Counted from the first letter of the stretch, positions 1-7,008 are shown. The stretch: 10,344 nucleotides of DNA from Bacillota bacterium (GCA_023417975.1 JAEZDX010000115.1:1-10344), one strand, 5' to 3'. Notes: generated from the sequence alone by a model not told the origin. A program made the numbers and translations.

Positions 1-101
1 AACAGAAGCAACATTCCTACTCCAAAATCAAAGCCTTCAAGAAAGAAAAATCCTATAAACAACACAGCAACAAGTATAAACCAAATAACCGCTAAATCCA
101 T
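1..101 (-). CDS. cydB: Cytochrome bd ubiquinol oxidase subunit II, N-terminal fragment (cut by the left edge)
   Basis: CydB is the second membrane subunit of cytochrome bd quinol oxidase, the high-affinity terminal oxidase that reduces oxygen to water at the cytoplasmic membrane. Only about 33 residues lie in the window. They read as a hydrophobic first transmembrane helix containing FFFLEGFDFGVGML, the recognisable CydB N-terminus. The ATG at 101-99 is set by an AAGGAGG ribosome binding site at 110-116, which lies inside the last codons of cydA. The start overlaps the cydA reading frame by 10 nt (92-101), so translation is probably coupled. The rest of the gene is outside the window; whether cydCD follow cannot be seen. 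Confidence 0.93.
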   Translation of the reverse strand, partial: MDLAVIWFILVAVLFIGFFFLEGFDFGVGMLLL

Positions 102-1483
102 AATGATCCCTCCTTATTTTCCTTCGAGCTCACTTCCGATGCCTCCATCATATCGGGAGTCTGTTTTGCTAATCTTACCATAAACTTCACATCAACTATG
201 ATGAGAATAGTATAAAGAAGTACAAATACTACCAAAGAAGTAAATACATAAGCTGCTGAAACATTAGGAGAGACTGCCTGATCAATCTTCAGCAGTCCGA
301 AAACTATCCATGGGCTTCGGCTCACTTCAGTCAATATCCATCCTGCCGTATTTGCTATGTACGGCAGTGCTATTCCAAGTACAAGCAACTTCAATATAAT
401 TTTTTGATTATGCAGCTTTTTCTTTATAGCTAAGTATAATGAAATTACTGCTGCTAAAAGCATGAGCAATCCTGCACCAACCATAATTCTGAAGCTGTAG
501 AAGGACAAGGTAACCGGTGGAATATAATTTCCTGCTCCATATTGTTTTTCGTATTGAGCCTGTAAGTCATTTAGTCCCTGCACCTCTCCCGTAAACTTGT
601 TATAGCTCATAAAACTTAAAAGGTTGGGTATACCTATTTCAAAAAAGTTCTTCTTCCCCTTCTCGTCTACTATAGCTACTATATCCAAGGGTGCAGGATC
701 CTTTGAATCCCACAATGCCTCTGCTGCAGCTATTTTCATAGGAAGATTCTTTGCCAAGAACTTACCTTGCAAGTCTCCGGCACCAACTACTAATAAAGTT
801 GATACCAATGCCGTAACCATTCCAAACTTTAATGATGTTTTAACCCAATCGGACTGATTTTTCTTCAAAAGATGATACGAACTTATTCCTAATACAAAAA
901 AGCCTCCAGTTGCTAAAGCAGAAAATACTGTATGTGGAAATTGAACCCATAGATGTGGATTACTTATTACTTCCGAAAAGCTTGTCATTATAGCCCTTCC
1001 ATTCTCAATCTTATACCCAACAGGTTCATGCATAAAAGAATTTGCAGTAAGTATCCAAAATGCCGATATAGTTGAAGAGAGCGCCACTATCCAAATTGAT
1101 GTTAAATGGATTTTCTTGCTAACCTTATCCCAACCGAATATCCATATTCCCAAAAAAGTTGATTCAAGAAAAAACGCGAGAAGTGCTTCTATAGCTAAAG
1201 GTACTCCAAAAATATCGCCAACATACTTGGAATAGCTTGACCAGTTCATACCAAACTGGAATTCCTGCACTAAGCCCGTCACAATTCCCAATGCAAAGTT
1301 AATAAGGAAAAGCCGTCCCCAAAACTTAGTCATATCTTTGTACTTTTTGTCTCCGGTTTTTACATACAAAGTCTCCATTATAGCTATCAAAAATGATAGT
1401 CCCATAGTCAATGGAACGAAAAAGAAGTGATAGATTGTTGTTATGGCAAACTGCCATCTTGCCAGTTCAACAACATTTCCCAT
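92..1483 (-). CDS. cydA: Cytochrome bd ubiquinol oxidase subunit I
   Basis: CydA is the haem-carrying subunit of cytochrome bd oxidase; it oxidises quinol and reduces oxygen in the membrane. The 463-residue product starts MGNVVELARWQFAITTIYHF. By analogy with E. coli, visible ligands are His19 (haem b595), His184 in FPHTVFSAL and Met334 in FRIMVG (haem b558), with Glu99 and Glu107 in IEALLAFFLEST. The quinol loop keeps Lys250 and Glu255 (KIAAAE) and is the short form; the protein is shorter than the 522-residue E. coli one. The usual GRQPW motif reads SRSPW (residues 388-392). The ATG at 1483 is chosen because GGAGG lies at 1493-1497 and the family begins there; an in-frame extension to 1570 is probably not translated. 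The AT-rich leader (about 1484-1650) has several -10-like strings and a 5-bp inverted repeat at 1594-1609 (GTGTT/AACAC), but no convincing promoter or Rex box. Confidence 0.96.
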   Translation of the reverse strand: MGNVVELARWQFAITTIYHFFFVPLTMGLSFLIAIMETLYVKTGDKKYKDMTKFWGRLFLINFALGIVTGLVQEFQFGMNWSSYSKYVGDIFGVPLAIEALLAFFLESTFLGIWIFGWDKVSKKIHLTSIWIVALSSTISAFWILTANSFMHEPVGYKIENGRAIMTSFSEVISNPHLWVQFPHTVFSALATGGFFVLGISSYHLLKKNQSDWVKTSLKFGMVTALVSTLLVVGAGDLQGKFLAKNLPMKIAAAEALWDSKDPAPLDIVAIVDEKGKKNFFEIGIPNLLSFMSYNKFTGEVQGLNDLQAQYEKQYGAGNYIPPVTLSFYSFRIMVGAGLLMLLAAVISLYLAIKKKLHNQKIILKLLVLGIALPYIANTAGWILTEVSRSPWIVFGLLKIDQAVSPNVSAAYVFTSLVVFVLLYTILIIVDVKFMVRLAKQTPDMMEASEVSSKENKEGSLWI

Positions 1484-1492
1484 TAATATACG

Positions 1493-1497
1493 CCTCC
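1493..1497 (-). promoter_or_regulatory. Ribosome binding site that fixes the cydA start
   Basis: The minus strand reads GGAGG nine bases before the ATG at 1483-1481. No comparable site precedes the earlier in-frame ATG at 1570, so the shorter cydA is preferred. Confidence 0.85.
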
Positions 1498-1639
1498 AAT
1501 AACAATTATTTAATAATAGCATATATTTATTATATATCTTTATCATTACAAAATAAAGATACTTTTCCATATTTTATTTCATTGTATAAATATGTGTTTT
1601 TTTGAACACTTATGAATGCTATTATTTATTATTAGAACC

Positions 1640-1683
1640 TTTATCAAACAAATAATGCCGATAGGTCAAGCATCCCATCGGCA
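1640..1683 (-). terminator. Rho-independent terminator downstream of the metallophosphoesterase-STAND-HD gene
   Basis: Arms at 1656-1665 and 1674-1683 form a 10-bp stem around an 8-nt loop. On the minus-strand transcript (TGCCGATGGG with CCTATCGGCA) all ten pairs form, one as G-U; on the plus strand that pair is an A-C mismatch. A T-rich run (TTATTTGTTTG) follows on the minus strand. It lies 25 nt past the stop codon of the large gene and before the cydA leader, separating the two transcription units. Confidence 0.8.
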
Positions 1684-1707
1684 CATTTCAATAATATATT
1701 TTATTTT

Positions 1708-4700
1708 CTAATAATGTAATTCTGCTGCGGACCTTCTTATCTCCCTTAATGAAAACAATTTTCCATAATAATTTGACGGTGCAGAAAGAGGCAGCATCGG
1801 ATAAACTGCAGTAGCTGATATAGCTAATAATGACATCATGTTGTTAGTATTAGTGAGATTTGCAGCTTCATTAAACTCCGTTACTTCCGTGCACTGATAT
1901 ATATAGGGGTATTGTACATTTTTACCAAGCTCTTTAAAATCACCTTTGGCAATATATTGAAAACTCTTGCTTGCCGAATCCGTTAAGGCAATATATTTAA
2001 TTCTCTCAATATCCAGACCCTGAATCTCGTCCTTCGATATTTTCAATATGTCTCCTGCCTTTGGTTTTCTGCCTGATTTATATGAAATCCAATGTATCAG
2101 TACATTTTTTTCTTCTTCTTCATTACTATATGCTTCTATCTTATTTGGGCTATAATGAAGCTCTATTATGCCAAGTATTTTTTCTCCATAATCGGTATTG
2201 ATAGCTGCTTCTATTTCTTCTTTCCACTTATTAAAATCAGAAATATCACACCCTCTTATTTTATATTGATATAGCTGTACAAGACTATCTAGCCGATCTA
2301 TTTCTCTGGCAACCTTTGCATTAATGCTTTTTCCCTCTTCATACTCCAACCATAACTCATAAGCCTGTTCCATATAGTTTATTTTCTCATATGTACTTGC
2401 CATACCCAAAATTTGAAAAGCCCTCTGTTCTTCCTCACGTTTCTTTATAGTCTTTTCATCCGGAGTAAGATCTCCAATATATGCCTCTGCTAAGTCATGA
2501 ACAAGTACCATTTGTAAAATATAGTTTTTATTATAATCCGTATTTCCCTTACTCTCAGGCAAATATGTCATACCTAGCAAATATACTCCATATAGATGAT
2601 CTGCTACAGATTCCGTATTCACTAACCCACGTTTAGTCCATCCTCTTCTTTTAAAATCTTTTAAAGCATAAAGCTCGTCTATTAAATATCCCTCATCAAA
2701 ATCATTCTTATCCATATCCCTTTTAAACATTTGAATATAAACCTTAAGCCTTTCGGGCATAATCGATCTTTCTGAAGCTTTGTTCAATATAAGTTGAAGT
2801 TCGTCCTTGAGAAAACCACATCTTTGAAAATCATAGCCTCTATTTTGAACTAACGAGCATAAAGTAAATAATTCTAAATTCCATAGCAGATATCTATCAT
2901 TGTTTACATTGCTTAATAAACTTGCTTTTAATCTGTCATAAGTGCTTTTAAATATATCCAGCGAATCCTTATGCTCTGATTTATTTTTCAATATATAGTC
3001 TATATCTCCATAATACTCAAGATGAAAGCCTCTATTTACTTCATTCCACTCACTATATTTCAGTAGGTTGTCTATATATTCCTCTAGCGATGTCCTATCC
3101 CCTAGACATATTAAGCTTACATATATACATCTATAATAAAATAATTTTTCCATATCCTTTAGAGAATCATGATCTATTACAATTGCACCTTTCAATTCCT
3201 CCAAATACTGCCTAGCCTTTCTTTTACAGTCACTTGATGTCAACCTTCCTGCTATAAACACTGCCATGCTTCTAAGCTGGGTACTATTTCCTTTTGACAA
3301 TTTATAAATGGCACTTAGCAGTGTTTGCTGAGTGAGCTGACTCTCATTTATGATTCCCTTAAAAAATTTATTGATCTGATGTGGATAAATGTATTCAAAT
3401 ATTATTGTATCTGTTTTATTGTCATTTGCAAACGCTTTAATATTATTAGCTATAAATCTGGCAACAAGATAATCTCTGACTGTAAAATGCTTATAAATTA
3501 TGTTCCACCCCAAAATGCCAGTGACACTTTCAATGGCTATATCCATGTTACTGTTGTTTATAGAGCATTCATAGGCTAAAGCAGACAGTTTATCAAGATT
3601 ATTTTCAAGATTATTCACATCTGCTCCCTCATTCATAAGGCAATCCTTACAGTACTGCCTATATGCTTCTACTAAAGTTCCGCAGCAGCTTGAGCTTTGA
3701 GATACCTCGAAAGAAGTATATAATAAGTTCAATATAAAAATATCCAAATCTCTGATCTTCCATTGCTTGATTTTATGCTTTATAATATTCACATTTGGTT
3801 TTATTATAGTCTTTGGATGATATTGAGAATATAACTTGTCAAACAAATCAATAAATAAGTCTACATTTTCGTTATCTGCTCTTATTGAATTTAAGTTAAT
3901 AGCAGCCTGTGGACGAAAGTGTCCGTAGTTGAATTCTTCAGATGCAAATTTCTCCGTACTAATTCCTATAATCCTTTTTACCTTATTCCTATTCACTTCT
4001 TCCAACATATAGTTTATATATTGGTAAATGCTCTTTTTTACTGACACGAATCCGTCAATACCGTCCACAATTAATACTACATTCCCTTTGTATTTTGCAA
4101 TAAAGTCAACGAGAGGCTTTATTTCCTTTTTAAATTTAGCAAGCACTGATGTAGTATCAACTTTACTGTCTATGTTATTTGACAGTATACAATCAGAATC
4201 TATATATATAGGTAATGGGCTTTCAGAGTTCTGCTTATACTTAAGCTTCAAATAAAAATACAACAAGCATAACAGGGTTGTTTTTCCAGTACCCGGACTT
4301 CCTTTAACATGAAACGGCACTGCCTCAGTACTTTCTGAAATTCGTTTCAACATATGGCTGAATATATTCTCTTCTTGCCTTTTATCATATACTGCAATTA
4401 AGTCAAATAATGCTGAATATGCTAAGATGTCCTTCTCATTGTGGATAATTTCCTTATGCATGGCTTTAGGCTCATATTTGAAGGCAGTCTGAAGACTTAT
4501 CTCATAATCTTCACTATGACTTTTAGTTACGGCTATAACAGCATTATTTATGTCCGAGTTGCCATGCCGGCTGTTTGCATTGCTCTTATTCTTAAATCTT
4601 TCTATAGTTATTGGCTTGTAGCCTAAATCTCCAATTTCATTATCAATGGAATAGTCTAGAGACCAAAAGCCGAAGGCTTCATTTAGTTTACTGTTGAATT

Positions 4701-5562
4701 TGTAATATCTGATCTTTCCTTTGGCCTCCTGAATGCTAAGCTCTCCTGTTGTAAATCCAGGCACAGCATAACCGTCACTAATTGCTGCACCTGATGTAAT
4801 AATTTGCAATTCACCATTGTTCATATCTCTCTTAAAAAAAGGTTCATGTACATGACCACACATATAAATATCCACATTGAAGCCATGAAACATATTTACC
4901 AGTTCGTTTTGCTCGTTTATACTGAGACTGTTTAAGGTGTGGTGTCCCAGAGCAAAAGTAGGCTTGCTTCTGTTTATATTTTTCAAAGCCTGATATAATA
5001 AATCTTTTCCTATTACCAACCTTCCGCTGTCATCTTTACTTTCCGTACACAACCAACTCGTATTTATGTTTAAAATATTATAATTATCCCTCTCTTCCAC
5101 ATAATGAATGTTTTCTTCGGCATTCATAATAAAGCTCTTTTCACGAAAGTTTTCGCAAAAATCAAAGAAAACTCTTTGATCACTAAGAAGACATCTTTTA
5201 AAAAAGTTGGTCTTGTGAGTTATATATTCACTTGGATTTAACTGCTTATAAAGAAGATCATTGAGTAAAGTATCCCTATTTGAGCCTTCCTCTCTTCTAA
5301 TATCATGGTTACCAGGTACAATAAATACATTATCACTTCGTACACCTGCAGATGTCATAACCGCTTTAATAAAATTTACAGTACTTCTGTCCATCACTCC
5401 TTTATATGCTATATCTCCGGTTATAGCCAAGAAATCAAATTTGCCTGTGCTATTCCTAAGTTCATCAACTTTTCTAATAAGGCTGTCTCTTATTATCTCC
5501 GTTTTAAAATTCTCAAATCTGTGATGTAAATCTGATAGATGAAGCCATTTTATTTCCCCCAT
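1708..5562 (-). CDS. Metallophosphoesterase-STAND (NACHT-like) NTPase-HD phosphohydrolase fusion, candidate single-gene defence protein
   Basis: This 1,284-residue protein has no gene name I recognise. Residues 1-290 are a calcineurin-like metallophosphoesterase with the metal-binding set D11-x-H13, D50 (TGD), GNHD at 84-87, H207 (GHH) and GHVH at 236-239. Residues 400-700 are a P-loop NTPase: Walker A GSPGTGKT (421-428), Walker B VVLIVDGID (495-503), and FTVRDYLVARF (693-703), which resembles the FxEYLAA-like end of NACHT modules. Residues 700-960 look helical and may be the sensor. Residues 970-1135 are an HD domain near YfbR/HDDC2, with H989, H1022-D1023, E1026, D1031 and D1089. The last 130 residues are unassigned. 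GGAGGTGC at 5566-5573 supports the ATG. Terminators at both ends make it a stand-alone unit. The likely mode, an NTPase that senses infection and releases one or both hydrolases, is inferred; a nucleotide-metabolism role is possible. The domain calls are firm, the defence role is not. Confidence 0.9.
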   Translation of the reverse strand: MGEIKWLHLSDLHHRFENFKTEIIRDSLIRKVDELRNSTGKFDFLAITGDIAYKGVMDRSTVNFIKAVMTSAGVRSDNVFIVPGNHDIRREEGSNRDTLLNDLLYKQLNPSEYITHKTNFFKRCLLSDQRVFFDFCENFREKSFIMNAEENIHYVEERDNYNILNINTSWLCTESKDDSGRLVIGKDLLYQALKNINRSKPTFALGHHTLNSLSINEQNELVNMFHGFNVDIYMCGHVHEPFFKRDMNNGELQIITSGAAISDGYAVPGFTTGELSIQEAKGKIRYYKFNSKLNEAFGFWSLDYSIDNEIGDLGYKPITIERFKNKSNANSRHGNSDINNAVIAVTKSHSEDYEISLQTAFKYEPKAMHKEIIHNEKDILAYSALFDLIAVYDKRQEENIFSHMLKRISESTEAVPFHVKGSPGTGKTTLLCLLYFYLKLKYKQNSESPLPIYIDSDCILSNNIDSKVDTTSVLAKFKKEIKPLVDFIAKYKGNVVLIVDGIDGFVSVKKSIYQYINYMLEEVNRNKVKRIIGISTEKFASEEFNYGHFRPQAAINLNSIRADNENVDLFIDLFDKLYSQYHPKTIIKPNVNIIKHKIKQWKIRDLDIFILNLLYTSFEVSQSSSCCGTLVEAYRQYCKDCLMNEGADVNNLENNLDKLSALAYECSINNSNMDIAIESVTGILGWNIIYKHFTVRDYLVARFIANNIKAFANDNKTDTIIFEYIYPHQINKFFKGIINESQLTQQTLLSAIYKLSKGNSTQLRSMAVFIAGRLTSSDCKRKARQYLEELKGAIVIDHDSLKDMEKLFYYRCIYVSLICLGDRTSLEEYIDNLLKYSEWNEVNRGFHLEYYGDIDYILKNKSEHKDSLDIFKSTYDRLKASLLSNVNNDRYLLWNLELFTLCSLVQNRGYDFQRCGFLKDELQLILNKASERSIMPERLKVYIQMFKRDMDKNDFDEGYLIDELYALKDFKRRGWTKRGLVNTESVADHLYGVYLLGMTYLPESKGNTDYNKNYILQMVLVHDLAEAYIGDLTPDEKTIKKREEEQRAFQILGMASTYEKINYMEQAYELWLEYEEGKSINAKVAREIDRLDSLVQLYQYKIRGCDISDFNKWKEEIEAAINTDYGEKILGIIELHYSPNKIEAYSNEEEEKNVLIHWISYKSGRKPKAGDILKISKDEIQGLDIERIKYIALTDSASKSFQYIAKGDFKELGKNVQYPYIYQCTEVTEFNEAANLTNTNNMMSLLAISATAVYPMLPLSAPSNYYGKLFSLREIRRSAAELHY

Positions 5563-5565
5563 ATT

Positions 5566-5573
5566 GCACCTCC
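5566..5573 (-). promoter_or_regulatory. Strong ribosome binding site of the fusion gene
   Basis: The minus strand reads GGAGGTGC directly upstream of the ATG at 5562-5560. It is a near-perfect Shine-Dalgarno sequence and supports the full-length start with the intact DLHH metal motif at residues 11-14. Confidence 0.85.
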
Positions 5574-5627
5574 AGATAATTAATTTTTTATACTACGGTA
5601 GCAATATTATTTTACTCCATATTTTTC

Positions 5628-5663
5628 CATATATGTTATATGTGTAATCAATATCCTGTTTAA
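5628..5663 (-). promoter_or_regulatory. Possible promoter and palindrome upstream of the fusion gene
   Basis: On the minus strand TTAAAC (5658-5663) and TATAAC (5635-5640) are 17 bp apart, a weak -35 and a good -10. A 15-nt palindrome at 5628-5642, CATATA-3-TATATG, covers the -10 element and could be an operator. In DNA this AT-rich either could occur by chance. The region downstream of the upstream gene's terminator must contain some promoter if the fusion gene is transcribed on its own. Confidence 0.25.
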
Positions 5664-5682
5664 TGTAATTAAAAACATTATT

Positions 5683-5729
5683 AAAAAGAAAAAAGGACGG
5701 TTCACCATATGAATAGTAATGAACCGTCC
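5683..5729 (-). terminator. Rho-independent terminator of the ferritin-like gene
   Basis: Arms at 5695-5704 (GGACGGTTCA) and 5720-5729 (TGAACCGTCC) form a perfect 10-bp stem with a 15-nt loop. On the minus strand TTTTTTCTTTTT follows at once (5683-5694). The stem begins 10 nt after the stop codon of the ferritin-like gene and separates it from the large fusion gene. The stem sequence also resembles GGACGGTTC hairpins that I recall as dispersed in many clostridial genomes. Confidence 0.92.
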
Positions 5730-5739
5730 CTAATTTAGC

Positions 5740-6228
5740 CTATTTTATAGCTGTAATCAGCTTCTCAAACATCCTTTCATGTTCCTGCTCTTCTTTAATA
5801 ATTTTTGTTATAGTTTCGTACAACTCAGTATCAGTATCCTCTTTCTTTAAAAACAGACGCCCTTGTATATCCAAAAGAAGTGCTGTACTGTTTTTTTCAA
5901 ATTCCATGGCATATTTGATTAATCCCTTTACATCATTGACCTGAGGTTTTTCAATATGAGTTTTAAATTCATATAAAAGTTTGGCTGCCTTATCATATAA
6001 GAAAAAATCAATTTGCTCGTTATTTTTATCTTTTAACTCATCGTACAATTTTTCATAATACTTGATATGGCTCTTTTCAAATTTAGCTATAGTCTTTGCA
6101 ACTATACTAATTTTTGGATACCCTGTCTTAAAATTCTCTTCTATTTCCTTATAAAGTTCATAAGCATCTTCCTCTATACTTCTAAGCTTTTCAATCAAAT
6201 CTAATATGGTATAGTTCACGTAAATCAC
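5740..6228 (-). CDS. Ferritin-like (rubrerythrin-type) diiron protein
   Basis: The 162-residue product is almost entirely helical and carries the four-helix diiron pattern of the rubrerythrin/ferritin-like superfamily. Likely ligands are E20 or E24 in helix 1, E51xxH54 in helix 2, E109 in helix 3 and E147xxH150 in helix 4. There is no CxxC rubredoxin domain, so it is not a classical rubrerythrin. Family members act in the cytoplasm on peroxide or oxygen, or handle iron; which applies here cannot be told. The start is uncertain: the first standard start codon is a GTG at 6228 with only a weak GGAAAG nearby, whereas the best ribosome binding site, AAGGAGAGGT (6251-6260), lies 22 nt upstream. 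An in-frame CTG at 6240-6238 would have better spacing. A strong terminator follows the gene. Confidence 0.75.
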   Translation of the reverse strand: MIYVNYTILDLIEKLRSIEEDAYELYKEIEENFKTGYPKISIVAKTIAKFEKSHIKYYEKLYDELKDKNNEQIDFFLYDKAAKLLYEFKTHIEKPQVNDVKGLIKYAMEFEKNSTALLLDIQGRLFLKKEDTDTELYETITKIIKEEQEHERMFEKLITAIK

Positions 6229-6250
6229 ACTACTTTCCAGACTGCAGTTT

Positions 6251-6260
6251 ACCTCTCCTT
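6251..6260 (-). promoter_or_regulatory. Strong Shine-Dalgarno sequence with ambiguous start for the ferritin-like gene
   Basis: The minus strand reads AAGGAGAGGT. It is the best ribosome binding site before the ferritin-like gene, but it sits 22 nt from the GTG at 6228 and 10 nt from an in-frame CTG at 6240. It either serves a non-standard start or leaves an unusually long spacer. Confidence 0.5.
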
Positions 6261-6308
6261 ATAAATTCACAACAACTAATTCTATTATCTTTCAGAGTTT
6301 TTTTCAAT

Positions 6309-6330
6309 ATACAAAAAAAGAATTGTTCTT
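6309..6330 (-). terminator. Weak terminator-like hairpin after the AnfO-family gene
   Basis: On the minus strand AAGAA-CAA-TTCTT (6318-6330) runs into a stretch of T residues (6313-6317 and beyond). The stem is only 5 bp and AT-rich, so it would be weak; read-through from the AnfO-family gene into the ferritin-like gene is possible. Confidence 0.35.
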
Positions 6331-6378
6331 ACTGCAGAGGAAATATTATTTATTATTTAATTTTGCCGTATCTTTAGC

Positions 6379-7008
6379 TTAGTTTTCACAAATTTTGTGT
6401 GAAACAATGATTTTATATTCCTTGTCACTAAGTTGTATTACCTCAGTGTTCAAATTAAATTTCTGAAATTCTTGTTGAAACCATGGAGGAATATGACTGC
6501 ATATCACTTCCAATTCATAAAACACAGTATTAGATAGAAATCGTAAGATAGCCTGTTTAGAGGTTACCTTTGAATTACTCTTTTGTATTTCATTAAGATT
6601 AATACTGTAGCAGCCTGGACTGATCTCCGTGGGATATACGGAAACTTCCGGCTCCATATTAATCGACGTATCTGCCTGTTTCTGCAGCATTTCATTTTCT
6701 AATACGTAATCTAAAAAATCAGTGCCAGTGCTGTCTATCTCCCATATATTGAAACCCGAAGAGTCTAAAATATTATATGGAAGACCTTGTATCTCTTTAA
6801 CTACAATAATTTTGCACTGCCCTAAAGTAACTAATAAATCCCTAAAAATTAATCGGATTTCTTTTAAATTTGGTATAAGACTTACCTCATAGGGTATAGA
6901 TCTTTTATTTAACCATGTACCATGATTTTTTTCATACACTTTAATAATACCTGCTTCGGTAAAAGTAGAAGTTCTCATTTCATCATTAAATAAAACAGCA
7001 ATCTCCAT
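6379..7008 (-). CDS. AnfO-family protein (Fe-only nitrogenase accessory protein family)
   Basis: The 209-residue product matches the AnfO family from memory of its conserved stretches: the start MEIAVLFND, GLPYNILDSSGFNIWE at 75-90, PGCYSINLNEIQ at 131-142, the nearby SKQAILRFL, and VICSHIPPW at 168-176. AnfO proteins are named from the Fe-only nitrogenase (anf) operons of Azotobacter and Rhodobacter, where they are accessory; their biochemical role is not settled. No anfHDGK genes lie in the window, so a link to nitrogen fixation is only suggested. The ATG at 7008 is chosen because GAGGTGG (7018-7024) lies nine bases upstream; the ATG at 7026 overlaps this site, so the longer 215-residue form is unlikely. 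It is divergent from the Cys-tail repeat gene, with a 266-bp shared spacer. Confidence 0.82.
   Translation of the reverse strand: MEIAVLFNDEMRTSTFTEAGIIKVYEKNHGTWLNKRSIPYEVSLIPNLKEIRLIFRDLLVTLGQCKIIVVKEIQGLPYNILDSSGFNIWEIDSTGTDFLDYVLENEMLQKQADTSINMEPEVSVYPTEISPGCYSINLNEIQKSNSKVTSKQAILRFLSNTVFYELEVICSHIPPWFQQEFQKFNLNTEVIQLSDKEYKIIVSHKICEN

Noticed and set aside
624..857. Plus-strand open frame inside cydA (also 1411-1605)
   Set aside because: Antisense to well-supported cydA coding sequence, low-complexity translation, no start signal.
1484..1570. N-terminal extension of cydA from the ATG at 1570
   Set aside because: The extra 29 residues do not match the family, no good ribosome binding site precedes 1570, and GGAGG at 1493-1497 plus the MGNVVELARWQF start fit 1483.
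1484..1655. Rex-type operator or FNR box in the cydA leader
   Set aside because: Cyd operons are often redox regulated, but no TTGTGA-TCACAA-like or TTGAT-ATCAA palindrome was found; only a short GTGTT/AACAC repeat at 1594-1609.
3325..3579. Plus-strand open frames inside the large fusion gene (also 2092-2274, 4028-4255, 4441-4626, 5261-5529)
   Set aside because: Short antisense frames in an AT-rich gene, with no recognisable domains or convincing start signals.
1708..5562. Reading the large gene as a Pnkp-type RNA repair enzyme
   Set aside because: Pnkp also combines a P-loop domain and a metallophosphoesterase, but in the order kinase-phosphatase-ligase; here the phosphoesterase is first, the P-loop module has NACHT-like features, and there is no ligase motif.
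5563..5739. Flanking direct repeats marking insertion of the fusion gene
   Set aside because: The spacers on both sides (about 1484-1707 and 5563-5739) were compared by eye; only generic AT-rich similarity was seen, with no clear duplicated site.
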